Shown here in pieces: positions 18,174-27,386 of a DNA stretch of 64,000 nt; positions within the stretch are counted from its first letter, which is position 1; each line of letters starts with the position of its first letter. A program made the position numbers and the translations under genes. The stretch lies in NCBI RefSeq assembly GCF_900102515.1, contig NZ_FMVS01000003.1, positions 62,001 through 126,000 of the forward strand, given 5' to 3'. The DNA is from Butyrivibrio sp. INlla14 (GTDB taxonomy: Bacteria > Bacillota > Clostridia > Lachnospirales > Lachnospiraceae). The notes under the pieces were generated by a model, which worked only from the letters and a program-made list of their open reading frames with translations, ran no database searches and was not told the origin of the DNA.

Positions 18174-18485
18174 TCAGTTGTCTTCATTTCTAAAGACAAT
18201 TTCCCCGGGATATACTAGTCCCAACTTATCTCTGGCTGTATCCTCTATGTACTTACGCGTATGCGTATACTTCTCAAATTCGGCAATCTCTGCACTTCTC
18301 TTATTTTCTTCTTCGATCTGTGCAACGAGTGCCTCCTCTCTAGCCTGATATTCATTAGCTTTTTTAACAAGTGAAACACTCGATATAGATACTACCGTGA
18401 CTAAGATCAACACTACGATACTAGCCCAGATCATACCTGCCGTATTTTGGAAGCGACGCCTTTTATAGCGTGCTCGCCTTGCCAT
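18174..18485 (-). CDS. divIC: Septum formation protein of the DivIC/FtsL family
   Basis: DivIC is a bitopic divisome protein that joins FtsL and FtsQ/DivIB at the septum. The 103-residue product has a very basic cytosolic N-terminus (MARRARYKRRRF), one membrane segment (about 18-40), a coiled coil (about 45-75) and a C-terminal end LGLVYPGEIVF typical of the family. The start is taken as ATG 18485 because GAGGGAAAG precedes it; an ATG five codons earlier has no ribosome-binding site. Its place between rqcP and tilS matches Bacillus and many clostridia. Confidence 0.88.
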   Translation of the reverse strand: MARRARYKRRRFQNTAGMIWASIVVLILVTVVSISSVSLVKKANEYQAREEALVAQIEEENKRSAEIAEFEKYTHTRKYIEDTARDKLGLVYPGEIVFRNEDN

Positions 18486-18555
18486 AATTCTTTCCCTCAT
18501 ACAAAAAATATTGATATTTACCTAAATTTATAATAATACAGTTTTTTATTTCGTG

Positions 18556-18795
18556 TCAAATGTAACGATAAAGCTGACTTACGTCCTCTTTATGGATGGT
18601 TTCTTGCACATCTAATACTTCTACATTTACGTCTTTGTTACCAAATCCAATCGTAATCTTGTCTCCAACCTTCACCTCTGCAGAAGCCTTGGCTGGTCGG
18701 CCATTTATCTGTACTCTTCCTGCATCGCAGGCTTCGTTGGCAACTGTGCGTCTTTTTATAAGTCTTGTTACTTTTAAATACTTGTCTAATCTCAT
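18556..18795 (-). CDS. rqcP: S4-domain RNA-binding protein RqcP
   Basis: RqcP works with RqcH in ribosome-associated quality control, helping alanine-tail addition on stalled 50S subunits. The 79-residue protein is essentially one S4 domain: MRLDKYLKVTRLIKRRTVA at the start, then RVQINGRPAKAS and KVGDKITIGFG, closely matching Bacillus RqcP (YabO). The start is ATG 18795, preceded by CAGGAG, rather than an upstream frame extension. It begins one base after the PEGA-protein stop codon, so the two are likely translationally coupled. divIC follows. Confidence 0.92.
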   Translation of the reverse strand: MRLDKYLKVTRLIKRRTVANEACDAGRVQINGRPAKASAEVKVGDKITIGFGNKDVNVEVLDVQETIHKEDVSQLYRYI

Positions 18796-18796
18796 T

Positions 18797-20464
18797 TTAA
18801 TCTCCTGAAGATGCAGAGGCTGTGCTTGCTGCATCGCTTATTTCTGTACTGCCTGAATGTGTTCCTCCATCAGATGATGAGGAAGAAGAACTATCATCAG
18901 AGCTTTCTCCTGAACTTGCATCCTTGGAGGAGTCCTGTCCGCCAGAACTGGATTCTGAAGAAGCATCCCCTGATGAATCTGAAGATTTCTCTGATGAAGC
19001 ATCTGAAGAAGCATCTTTTGATGAACTTGAAGCTGTCGTAGCACTTGATGATGAATCTTCATCAGACTTTATCTTGATCATAGGTGGGAACTTATAATCA
19101 AGATCTGTTTTCGAAGTATCTATGTGGATTCTATAACTCTTTGTCTCGTAGCCATCTTTTTTCAGGATAACTTCATGGTTCCCTGAAATCTTGGCTATAC
19201 TACATGGAATCATTCCAATATAACTGCCATCAAAATAAAGCTCTGCTCCATTTGGTTCATCCACATATATCCTGTAGCCCTCGATTACTTTGTTCTGCGC
19301 TGGATTATCAGATGAATTCTGGCTTACTGTTTCTTTTTTCTTTTGCTCAGCCGTAGTTGCTGTGCTTGCGCTCTTATCCCTGCTTGCGTCTTTGTTGCTA
19401 AGATCAGAGGATTCCTTATGAGGAAGCGTAGATGCTGAAGCCGCACTACTACTTTCAACTGCTGCAGAATCCTTTTCCAAAGATAAGCTGATAACGGACT
19501 TGGGTGTTCCTATTTTGAGGTACTTGGTCTGGGTAATATAGCCCTCCGCTAAGATTTTCAGATTGTGATAACCATACTGGATGCTCTGAGGAACCTTAGT
19601 CAGAACTCTCTGACCGTCCACAAAAACTTCTGCTGTTTCCGGCTCAATCTCAAATGTAACAAGGCCTTCCTTGGGCCTTGAAATGTTAACTTCACTTGTA
19701 TCAACAACTGTCTCCTGATTACGGGATATGTTAACTTCAGTCTGATAATTGGCTCCATTTCCAAGTATCTGAAGTGTGTAGTCCCCTTCAGGCGCACTTA
19801 GGAGCATGTTAGGCGAAATCTTGTGAATCACTGCGTTATCAAGCTCAATCCAGGCTCCAACAAGGCTCTGGTTTTCCACCATTTCAGATGATAGACTCAC
19901 GTAGCCATGCCCGCTCTCTACAACAACGCTATAAATATCATTGTCTATACCACAAACTGTAACCGTGTCTGTTTCAAGGATATCCTCTGCAAGAGCCAGC
20001 TGATCTTCGGCTATGATAAGAGTCCTTGGATCAATCTTATAAATGCTGCCATCTACTCTTGCTGTGCCATCATATCTGACAAAATCATGGTCTCTTGTAG
20101 TTGCAATAGTCCACGCCTTCCTTGAAACATCCAGCGTTGTGATATGCTTGGTACTCTTTAAAAAAGTAACATCTACAATCTGTCCAACTTCCAAGAGCCT
20201 TGGAGAAAGAGCCCTTCCATAGATGTCATACATCATACTGGTATTGTCGTAGCTAAGGGTATAGGTCTTGCCTGTGGAGTGATTTCTAAGTCGTATTTCC
20301 TTTTTATCCACATCAATAGACCTAATGGCTGCAGTATCAGCTGAATCATACCTGCCAATAAGAGAAACGTTAACCTTCCCACCGCTTGTAGCCTCTGATA
20401 CTACTGCGGAATTTGAGGCCATGATCATTACTCCAATTAACAAAAGAGCCAATATCTTTTTCAC
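18797..20464 (-). CDS. Exported PEGA-domain protein with Ser/Asp-rich tail
   Basis: The 555-residue protein has a signal peptide (MKKILALLLIGVMIMAS). A large beta-rich N-terminal region (about 30-255) contains internal repeats of the type VVVESGHGYVSL and is followed by a PEGA domain (about 260-315, ending LKILAEGYITQTKYLKIG). A Ser/Ala/Lys linker leads to a second PEGA domain (about 395-460), and a roughly 85-residue tail made almost only of S, D, A, G and E ends the protein. PEGA domains are beta modules of bacterial surface proteins, and the tail looks like a wall-spanning linker. No LPXTG anchor is seen. It lies between cca and rqcP in a housekeeping cluster; function unknown. Confidence 0.8.
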   Translation of the reverse strand: MKKILALLLIGVMIMASNSAVVSEATSGGKVNVSLIGRYDSADTAAIRSIDVDKKEIRLRNHSTGKTYTLSYDNTSMMYDIYGRALSPRLLEVGQIVDVTFLKSTKHITTLDVSRKAWTIATTRDHDFVRYDGTARVDGSIYKIDPRTLIIAEDQLALAEDILETDTVTVCGIDNDIYSVVVESGHGYVSLSSEMVENQSLVGAWIELDNAVIHKISPNMLLSAPEGDYTLQILGNGANYQTEVNISRNQETVVDTSEVNISRPKEGLVTFEIEPETAEVFVDGQRVLTKVPQSIQYGYHNLKILAEGYITQTKYLKIGTPKSVISLSLEKDSAAVESSSAASASTLPHKESSDLSNKDASRDKSASTATTAEQKKKETVSQNSSDNPAQNKVIEGYRIYVDEPNGAELYFDGSYIGMIPCSIAKISGNHEVILKKDGYETKSYRIHIDTSKTDLDYKFPPMIKIKSDEDSSSSATTASSSSKDASSDASSEKSSDSSGDASSESSSGGQDSSKDASSGESSDDSSSSSSSDGGTHSGSTEISDAASTASASSGD

Positions 20465-20474
20465 TTTTATCCCC

Positions 20475-21818
20475 TCAATGATCCCTCATAAAATCTCTTA
20501 GGCGCTCCGGCTCTAGCAAATACTCCCTGGTGTTATGCTCTGGATTGTCCAAAACATCCGAAAGCATATTACTTAGTATATTTCCAATTGTCTTTCCAGG
20601 CGTTACTCCAAGTTCTATAAGGTCTTTGCCGTTTACAGCAAGGTCCTTTAGGGTGACACACTCTTTTTCCTTGAGGATTTCCTCGTATAGGGCTCTTATA
20701 TCATCAATATCTCTGAGCTTATCCTCTCTTGCAAACTCGCTTTGGGCAAGAGTGTCTGCATGTCTGACCTCCAGCCAGTCGTTAAAAGCATCTACGCCTA
20801 CGCGGTTCATGGCTCTTCTAACATTTCTGGGGGTAGCTTCGAATCTTTCATCGTGGTGCAGGATAAGATTGCAAACCTTATCCATGGTATCTCTGTCAAA
20901 TTTCAGCCTTCTGAAAATATCCCTGGCCATTTTCACACCTTCCACATCATGTCCGTGGAAGTGGCTTATTCCTTCTTCATCTACTGTAATTGTAGCAGGT
21001 TTTGCCATATCATGCATTAGCATAGTGAGTCTTAATACTCTGTCTGGCCTTATTACCTCCATAGCTTTTATGATGTGCTCACCAACGGAGTAAGCGTGAT
21101 GGATATTGTTCTGTTCTGTTTCCATACATGCATCGAACTCAGGCAGTATAACCTTTGTTATACCAAGTTCATATGCATCTCTCATTTTTTCTGGATGATC
21201 TGACAAAAGAAGTTTCACAAGCTCAACCTGTATTCTCTCAGCACTAATCTTCTCAAGAGTAGGCGAAAGCTCTTTTATTGCTTCTTTAGTCTTTTCTTCT
21301 ATTGAGTAATCAAGCTGAGCTGAAAATCTTATCGCTCTCATGATCCTGAGAGCATCCTCAGAAAACCTCTCTCTTGGCTCTCCTACGCACCTGATCAGAC
21401 CTTTTTTGATATCTTCTATCCCTCCAAATCTGTCTATCAGGCCCTCTTCTTCGCTATATGCCATGGCGTTAATAGTAAAGTCACGCCTCTTCATATCCTC
21501 TGTCAGGTTTTTTGTGAATGTAACCTCGCTAGGATGTCTGTTATCCTCATACTTTCCATCAACTCTATAGGTCGTTACCTCATATCCCTCTTTTCCCATC
21601 ATGACGGTAACTGTTCCATGTTCTATTCCTGTATCAATGGTTCTTCTAAAGAGCTTTTTGATATCTTGAGGCAGAGCATTTGTGGTAATATCCCAATCTC
21701 CTGGTATCCTGCCCAGGACTGCATCGCGGACGCATCCCCCAACCACATAGGCCTCATATCCAGCTTGGTGGATTGTATCTAATATTATTTTTGCATTATC
21801 TGGTAAATTAATCTTCAT
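20475..21818 (-). CDS. cca: CCA tRNA nucleotidyltransferase with HD domain
   Basis: This enzyme adds or repairs the 3' CCA of tRNAs, needed here since tRNA-Pro in this window does not encode CCA. The 447-residue protein has GGCVRD (27-32) and the catalytic DWD (41-43) of class II nucleotidyltransferases, ERF and RRDFTINAM motifs in the neck, and a C-terminal HD phosphohydrolase domain (LTMLMHDMAKPA, then HFHGHD). The size fits the HD-containing form common in clostridia. It ends 11 bases before the PEGA-protein gene. It starts a minus-strand run, divergent from the GGDEF genes. Confidence 0.94.
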   Translation of the reverse strand: MKINLPDNAKIILDTIHQAGYEAYVVGGCVRDAVLGRIPGDWDITTNALPQDIKKLFRRTIDTGIEHGTVTVMMGKEGYEVTTYRVDGKYEDNRHPSEVTFTKNLTEDMKRRDFTINAMAYSEEEGLIDRFGGIEDIKKGLIRCVGEPRERFSEDALRIMRAIRFSAQLDYSIEEKTKEAIKELSPTLEKISAERIQVELVKLLLSDHPEKMRDAYELGITKVILPEFDACMETEQNNIHHAYSVGEHIIKAMEVIRPDRVLRLTMLMHDMAKPATITVDEEGISHFHGHDVEGVKMARDIFRRLKFDRDTMDKVCNLILHHDERFEATPRNVRRAMNRVGVDAFNDWLEVRHADTLAQSEFAREDKLRDIDDIRALYEEILKEKECVTLKDLAVNGKDLIELGVTPGKTIGNILSNMLSDVLDNPEHNTREYLLEPERLRDFMRDH

Positions 21819-21918
21819 ATCTCAATAATAGCTTAAACACCTTTACTTGTGAATAATATGCTAGGCAATTTCTGTTAATGGAAGTATACTAAATATATGT
21901 AATTAAGAGGATTTTATT

Positions 21919-23643
21919 ATGAAATATCAAAAGGCGATTAAGATTTTCTTGTTGTCCTTTGCTGTTATTATCCTGATACTTACCGCTATTTTTTCGGTTA
22001 AGATGATGGATCTGATAGTAACTCCTCCTGATTCTGTCATCTCTTTAGACGATGATTGGACAATAGGTTGTAAGGGACAGCTTTTCCACTGCGATGATAT
22101 TTCTGAAGCCGACATTGGAGTAATAAATGAGTTCGAAAAAGTTATTATTTCTAGAACTCTTGATGATGTGGGCTTTGATAATCCATGTCTTTCTTTCTAT
22201 TCTATCCATGCTCTTGTCTATGTCTATCTGGACGAGAAACTTATCTATGACTTTGGAATGGACTATTACCTGGCCAGAAATACTGTTCCAAAAAAGACTC
22301 ACTATATCAGTCTTGGTGATGATTACGCAGGAAAAACTCTCACCATTCAGCTAATTGGTGGAAGAAAAGCCTCTTTTTCCGGACTTTCAAACATATTTCT
22401 TGGAGAAAGAGATGACATCCTTACTCTTGATTTTCACAAGTCTTCTATCCCTATCGCTGTTGGTGCCTTTTTGTTTACTTTGGGAATCATCCTTATAATC
22501 CTGTCACCATATCTTTTTATCTATCACAGTAATGACCTTCGAATTCTCTTTAGCGGGTTAATCTCTATCATGCTGGGCATATATGTTATGTCCTATTACA
22601 GGGTTTTCGACCTGCTCCTTGATAACAGCCTTAACAATACAATTTTTGAGTATGCTTCGCTTTATAACATTCCAACTGTAATAGTGGGCTACCTTATGAG
22701 TGTATATAATGGAAAAACGAAAAAAATCTTTGCAGGCCTTTTTGTCCTTGATATTGGTTTTTTCCTTTCTTCTATAGTTGTTCATTTTTCTCATATAGCC
22801 AGATTCTCAGATTTTACGCATGTTCTGCACATTGTTTCCGGAATAGAATTTGTCATTTCAGTGTTCCTGATATTCCGGGACTATATTGCTCACAGAAATG
22901 ATAATGTAAAAAATATTTTTGCTGCAGACAACATATTTGTATTTGGCCTTGTAGCTTTCATGCTTTTTTCCGTAATAGATATCGTCAGATACAACATTTT
23001 AAAATATGGTCATGGAGGTGGTGAAACCAACGCTTCGCTTACTGGTTTTACCCTTGGAGCCCTGATATTTGTAGTTTGCCTCATGATCAGCTATCTATAT
23101 TACAGTTTATTTAGTTCAAATATTGCATCTATGCAAAGCAAAATCGCAGATTTAGCCTATACTGATGCGCTTACAGGTCTTTCAAACAGAGCCCGATGTG
23201 AACAGGTGATGCAGATGCTTTCTTCCCAGCACAGCACCTATGCCATTATAAGTCTGGACCTCAACAGGTTAAAACAAGTAAATGACACTCTTGGGCACCA
23301 CGAAGGAGACCGCCTCCTTACGGGTTTTGCCACAATTCTATCTGATTGTTTCTGGGATGCCAATCTTGTAGGGCGCATGGGCGGTGATGAATTCATTGTA
23401 ATACTGATGGAAGATAGAACTCTTAATCTCACCAAGCGCATTCATGAGCTTTACTCTATCATAAGCGACTGGAATCATAAGGAACAGGCTTTTCAGTATA
23501 GCGTTTCCTATGGATATTCCTACAGCTTTGAGGTTCCAAACAGTTCAGCCAATGAGGTCTATATGCTGGCAGACAACAGGATGTATGAGATGAAACGTGA
23601 GCATCACGGAAAGGAAGATCAGGAGGTGACGGCTAATGTATAA
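21919..23643 (+). CDS. Membrane diguanylate cyclase (GGDEF), first of a pair
   Basis: The 574-residue protein has an N-terminal membrane anchor (about 8-30), an outer beta-sandwich sensor region (about 40-165) and a block of about seven membrane segments (about 170-400), the layout of 7TM-DISM-like sensors. A short coiled segment leads to a GGDEF domain with an intact GGDEF signature at 488-492, so cyclic-di-GMP synthesis is likely. The RxxD inhibitory site expected just upstream is absent (DANLVGRM). A TATACT -10 element (21885-21890) and AGAGGATT ribosome-binding site precede it. It overlaps the next gene, a paralogue, by eight bases. Confidence 0.9.
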   Translation: MKYQKAIKIFLLSFAVIILILTAIFSVKMMDLIVTPPDSVISLDDDWTIGCKGQLFHCDDISEADIGVINEFEKVIISRTLDDVGFDNPCLSFYSIHALVYVYLDEKLIYDFGMDYYLARNTVPKKTHYISLGDDYAGKTLTIQLIGGRKASFSGLSNIFLGERDDILTLDFHKSSIPIAVGAFLFTLGIILIILSPYLFIYHSNDLRILFSGLISIMLGIYVMSYYRVFDLLLDNSLNNTIFEYASLYNIPTVIVGYLMSVYNGKTKKIFAGLFVLDIGFFLSSIVVHFSHIARFSDFTHVLHIVSGIEFVISVFLIFRDYIAHRNDNVKNIFAADNIFVFGLVAFMLFSVIDIVRYNILKYGHGGGETNASLTGFTLGALIFVVCLMISYLYYSLFSSNIASMQSKIADLAYTDALTGLSNRARCEQVMQMLSSQHSTYAIISLDLNRLKQVNDTLGHHEGDRLLTGFATILSDCFWDANLVGRMGGDEFIVILMEDRTLNLTKRIHELYSIISDWNHKEQAFQYSVSYGYSYSFEVPNSSANEVYMLADNRMYEMKREHHGKEDQEVTANV

Positions 23644-25321
23644 AAAGAGATCTTTCCTGATCATTGCTGTTATTCTCATGCTGGCAATAATTGCCGGCCT
23701 TAGTTTTGTGTTCTCTTTTACCCCCAAATATCCTGTTATTACCCTTGACAAGGGTTGGACCATTTCTTATCGCAATGAACATTATCTAAACACAAACTTA
23801 GAACACCTTGGGTCCCAGATAGATACCACCTTTTCAAAGGGAGATATTCTGGCCCTTACTATGACTCAGCCCCTTTTCGACATTGGCGCTCCATTCCCAT
23901 ATCTAATGTTTAAAACTCAGTTCTGTGCATATGAGGTATATCTTGATGACACACTGATAAAAAAGGAATACACAGAGGACACCTCTGGTTCGGCCTTTAT
24001 CGGCATCGGTTTCCATAGCGTGAGACTTCCGCAGGATTATGCAGGAAAAAAGCTATCGATCATAATGTATATTACGGAAAACGACTCAAGAGCTGATATC
24101 TTAAGTCCTCTCCTTGGCAATTATGATGACATTTACAGGATTCTTTTAAATTCTGTTCTTTTCCCTGGCTTTACATCCATTTTTCTAATCCTGTTTGGAT
24201 TAGTATTCCTTATAATATCTCTTTTGTTCTATGTAAGGACAACTGGGGTATCCTCTCAGGTTGTATGCTCTATACTAAGCTCAGTTACCGGCCTGTGGAT
24301 GATAAATGCCTATGACGTGATTGATTTTTATGTTAGTACTCCCTTTGCCACATTTTTGGAATACTCCGCAATGTATCTTATTCTGCCCCTGATGTACCTT
24401 CTTGTTTATATCCTTCACAAGAGACAGTCCAATTCCGTTACAATCTTTCTGGGATTCTCAAGTTTTATATTTGCCGGACTCTTTATCGCTCTTCATCTTT
24501 TTAACAGGGTGCACATCCATCACTTCAGGATGCCATTTTATGCTATGTGCCTTCTGGGACTTGTTCTTTTGATAGTTTATGACATAAGAGATATAAAGGC
24601 CAAATCCAAGAATCCATCCACCAGGATCCAGATGCTGGGACTAACGGTTCTGGCACTTTCCTTTACAGTGTATGGTATTATCGGAATGCTAAGCGTCATT
24701 GTAGACTATAGACAAAGCTATGTACTAAACTTCCTTGTTCCAGCTGGAAGCCTGTTCTTTGTTATAACGCAGCTATTACATCATTTCATCTTTATGACAA
24801 GAACCTTTGCCCAGAGGCAGGAATATGCTTCCCTTACGCAGATAGCCTATATTGACAATCTGACGGATATTCCTAATAGAGTAAGCTGTGATAAAAGACT
24901 TTTGGAACTTAATCAATCGGAGGATGACTTCTGTATTCTTAGCCTTGACCTGAACGGGCTAAAAGAAGTTAATGATAACTCAGGTCACCCCGCTGGAGAT
25001 AATCTCCTTAAATCCTTCGCCACATGCCTAAAAGATGTATTTGAAGGAACCGGCGAGTATTTCCGAGTTGGGGGCGATGAGTTTTTAGTTCTTTTTACTA
25101 ATATAGAAAAAGAGCTGCTGGATTCCATGCTGATGACTCTTGATTCCAAGCTCCTTGCTCTTGATGAAACAGATCCGGAAGCTAACCACAGCGTATCTTA
25201 CGGATATGCTTACAGGTCAGAAACCGAGGATAGAGATACCCATTCAGTAGTCATGCTTGCTGATAAAAGAATGTATGAATACAAGCGCAAATTTTATAGT
25301 CACCTGATGAAAAGAGATTAA
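23636..25321 (+). CDS. Membrane diguanylate cyclase (GGDEF), second of a pair
   Basis: A 561-residue paralogue of the preceding protein with the same plan: N-terminal anchor, outer domain beginning near the DKGWTISYRNE segment, about seven membrane helices, and a C-terminal GGDEF domain (signature 479-483, RVGGDEFLVLF). No inhibitory RxxD site is visible at the usual place. The outer domains of the two proteins differ more than the GGDEF domains, suggesting different signals or a heteromeric sensor. The gene starts inside the end of the first and is followed by a strong terminator, forming a two-gene operon. Confidence 0.9.
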   Translation: MYKKRSFLIIAVILMLAIIAGLSFVFSFTPKYPVITLDKGWTISYRNEHYLNTNLEHLGSQIDTTFSKGDILALTMTQPLFDIGAPFPYLMFKTQFCAYEVYLDDTLIKKEYTEDTSGSAFIGIGFHSVRLPQDYAGKKLSIIMYITENDSRADILSPLLGNYDDIYRILLNSVLFPGFTSIFLILFGLVFLIISLLFYVRTTGVSSQVVCSILSSVTGLWMINAYDVIDFYVSTPFATFLEYSAMYLILPLMYLLVYILHKRQSNSVTIFLGFSSFIFAGLFIALHLFNRVHIHHFRMPFYAMCLLGLVLLIVYDIRDIKAKSKNPSTRIQMLGLTVLALSFTVYGIIGMLSVIVDYRQSYVLNFLVPAGSLFFVITQLLHHFIFMTRTFAQRQEYASLTQIAYIDNLTDIPNRVSCDKRLLELNQSEDDFCILSLDLNGLKEVNDNSGHPAGDNLLKSFATCLKDVFEGTGEYFRVGGDEFLVLFTNIEKELLDSMLMTLDSKLLALDETDPEANHSVSYGYAYRSETEDRDTHSVVMLADKRMYEYKRKFYSHLMKRD

Positions 25322-25339
25322 GCAGTATTAGGAAAAAAT

Positions 25340-25378
25340 AAGCAGGAGAACCAAACTTGGCGCTCCTGCTTTTCTTTT
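25340..25378. terminator. Bidirectional terminator between the GGDEF pair and proS
   Basis: A perfect 9-base stem (25340-25348 with 25363-25371, AAGCAGGAG type) is followed by TTCTTTT on the plus strand and by TATTTTTTCC on the minus strand, serving both convergent units. Confidence 0.9.
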
Positions 25379-25398
25379 GCCTTATAAAACTAATAGAA

Positions 25399-26829
25399 TT
25401 AGTATGCTCTTCCCCAGTAAACCATCTTCTTGGCTGGCTGTCCGCATACTACACACTTGTCTGAAAGATTCTCCTGCTCGAATGGAATGCAACGGCTTGT
25501 TACATTGTATTCTTCCTTGATCTTGTCCTCACACTCACGGCATCCGCACCACATAGCCTTTACAAAGCCCTTTGTCTCCTTGAAGGCCTCTGCAAACTCT
25601 TCCTTGTTGTGAGCTGCAAATGTATGCGCCTGAAGGTGTGCCTTAGCTCTATTGAACATGTCATTCTGGATCTGATCAAGAAGCTCTGCCATCTTGGATG
25701 GAACTTCATCAATTGCACATTCAATCTTTTCTCTTGTATCACGACGGCAAAGTACACACTTGCCGGCCTCAAGGTCCTTAGGTCCGATCTCTACACGAAC
25801 TGGGATTCCTCTCATCTCCTGCTCAGCGAACTTAAAGCCTGGTGTTCTGTCTGTATCATCAACCTTAACTCTGAAATCTGAAAGGCTCTCAGCAATCTTA
25901 TTAGCTGCCTCAAGTACGCCTTCCTTCTTCTGCTGGATAGGAATAACTACAACCTGGATTGGAGCGATCTTAGGAGGTACTACAAGACCTGAATTGTCGC
26001 CATGTACCATGATCATAGCTCCGATTGTACGTGTTGTAAGTCCCCATGAAGTCTGATTTACATAGTGAAGCTGGTTGTCCTTGCCTGCATACTGGATTCC
26101 AAATGCCTTGGCAAATCCATCACCAAAGTTATGGCTGGTTGCGCTCTGAAGAGCACGTCCATCATGCATAAGCGCTTCTACAGTATATGTAGCCTCAGCT
26201 CCTGCGAATTTTTCTTTATCTGTCTTCTGTCCCTTGATTACAGGAATCGCCATATCGTTCTCAAGGAAGTCAGCATATACATTGAGCATCTGCTGTGTAC
26301 GCTCTTCTGCCTCTTCAAATGTAGCGTGGGCTGTGTGTCCTTCCTGCCAGAGGAACTCACGGCTTCTAAGGAAAGGTCTTGTCTCCTTCTCCCAACGAAC
26401 TACGCTGCACCACTGGTTGAGAACCTGTGGAAGATCCTTGTAGGAATGGATCTCATTCTTGTAGTAATCGCAGAAAAGAGTCTCTGATGTAGGACGTACA
26501 CAGTATCTCTCTGTAAGTGGCTCAAGTCCTCCGTGTGTTACCCATGCAACCTCTGGAGCAAAGCCTTCTACATGATCCTTCTCCTTCTGAAGAAGTGATT
26601 CAGGAATAAACATTGGAAGATAAGCGTTCTGAACGCCTGTTGACTTAAATCTTGCATCAAGATGCTTCTGGATGAGCTCCCAGATTGCATATCCTGCTGG
26701 TTTGATAACCATGCATCCCTTGATGTTAGAATAGCTTACAAGGTCTGCCTTGATGCACACATCTGTGTACCATTGTGTGAAATCTTCATCCATGGATGTG
26801 ATTTCTGCTACGAGTTTTTTGTCTGCCAT
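25399..26829 (-). CDS. proS: Prolyl-tRNA synthetase (short, archaeal/eukaryote type)
   Basis: ProS charges tRNA-Pro. At 476 residues it is the short form without the editing insertion typical of most bacterial ProS. Class II motifs are visible: [20 protein letters not shown] (motif 2), [16 protein letters not shown] (motif 3 region), then the anticodon-binding domain and a cysteine-bearing C-terminal zinc-type segment ([10 protein letters not shown], then [12 protein letters not shown]) ending in a conserved Tyr. ATG 26829 is chosen because AAAGGAGAAG lies just upstream; a frame extension of six codons has no such site. Expression is controlled by the proline T-box leader. Confidence 0.96.
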   Translation of the reverse strand: MADKKLVAEITSMDEDFTQWYTDVCIKADLVSYSNIKGCMVIKPAGYAIWELIQKHLDARFKSTGVQNAYLPMFIPESLLQKEKDHVEGFAPEVAWVTHGGLEPLTERYCVRPTSETLFCDYYKNEIHSYKDLPQVLNQWCSVVRWEKETRPFLRSREFLWQEGHTAHATFEEAEERTQQMLNVYADFLENDMAIPVIKGQKTDKEKFAGAEATYTVEALMHDGRALQSATSHNFGDGFAKAFGIQYAGKDNQLHYVNQTSWGLTTRTIGAMIMVHGDNSGLVVPPKIAPIQVVVIPIQQKKEGVLEAANKIAESLSDFRVKVDDTDRTPGFKFAEQEMRGIPVRVEIGPKDLEAGKCVLCRRDTREKIECAIDEVPSKMAELLDQIQNDMFNRAKAHLQAHTFAAHNKEEFAEAFKETKGFVKAMWCGCRECEDKIKEEYNVTSRCIPFEQENLSDKCVVCGQPAKKMVYWGRAY

Positions 26830-26904
26830 TTTTCTTCTCCTTTTCATTGTTTCTGTGTTACGCAGGTCTAAACCAGCGCGTTACAAAATGCGGGATTGAA
26901 GGCA

Positions 26905-27205
26905 TAAAAAAACCTCCTGATCCCTACAACAGGGACCGAAGGTAATCGGCGGTACCACCCTATTTAAATCTGGTCTATGGCAAATATTCCAGATTTCTCT
27001 TCATTAACCCTTAACGCGGGATACGCTGTGCTTACATAACCTGTCACTCTCCGAATACGTTTCTAAATATGGCTTGTGATCAGTAATCTCACACAGAACT
27101 CCAAGGCAGGTTCACTGTTTTGTCGTAAGAGCCTCGCACCAATAGCCCTCTCTCTGAAACGCCTACGCAGTTACTATTCCTCTTCAACGTCTATAAATAT
27201 ATTTA
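26905..27205 (-). promoter_or_regulatory. Proline T-box riboswitch leader of proS
   Basis: The minus-strand leader has a stem I with the AG-rich bulge and TTGGTGCGAGG distal region (near 27140), and a specifier region GTGAA-CCT-GCC, with the proline codon CCT at 27110-27108. The T-box core AGGGTGGTACCGCC lies at 26961-26948, and a terminator with T7 is at 26944-26905. Uncharged tRNA-Pro pairing at both sites favours the antiterminator. The variable base of the core is T, matching discriminator A, as seen in the tRNA-Pro of this window. Confidence 0.93.
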
Positions 27206-27211
27206 AAGATG

Positions 27212-27240
27212 ATTTTATTCACATTTCAAATTAATGTCAA
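27212..27240 (-). promoter_or_regulatory. Sigma-A promoter of the proS leader
   Basis: TTGACA (27240-27235) and TAAAAT (27217-27212) are separated by 17 bases on the minus strand. Transcription would begin near 27205, just before T-box stem I. Confidence 0.85.
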
Positions 27241-27386
27241 GAAATGATTTGGATCAAATAATATGACCAAAATGTAAAACATTAAATATCATCTAAACTA
27301 AATCGATCAAACTGCCGATATAAATAGTGATAAGGATTAATGTGCCAAAATGGATTTTTGTGCCAGATGCGTCATGGAGGATGCAA

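Noticed and set aside
18811..19097. Plus-strand frames opposite the Ser/Asp-rich tail
   Set aside because: They are produced by the low-complexity codons of the PEGA protein on the other strand; no ribosome-binding sites or recognisable domains.
27241..27386. Cyclic-di-GMP or other riboswitch upstream of the coiled-coil gene
   Set aside because: TGTGCCA occurs twice, but no conserved riboswitch core or terminator structure is visible in the 145 bases.
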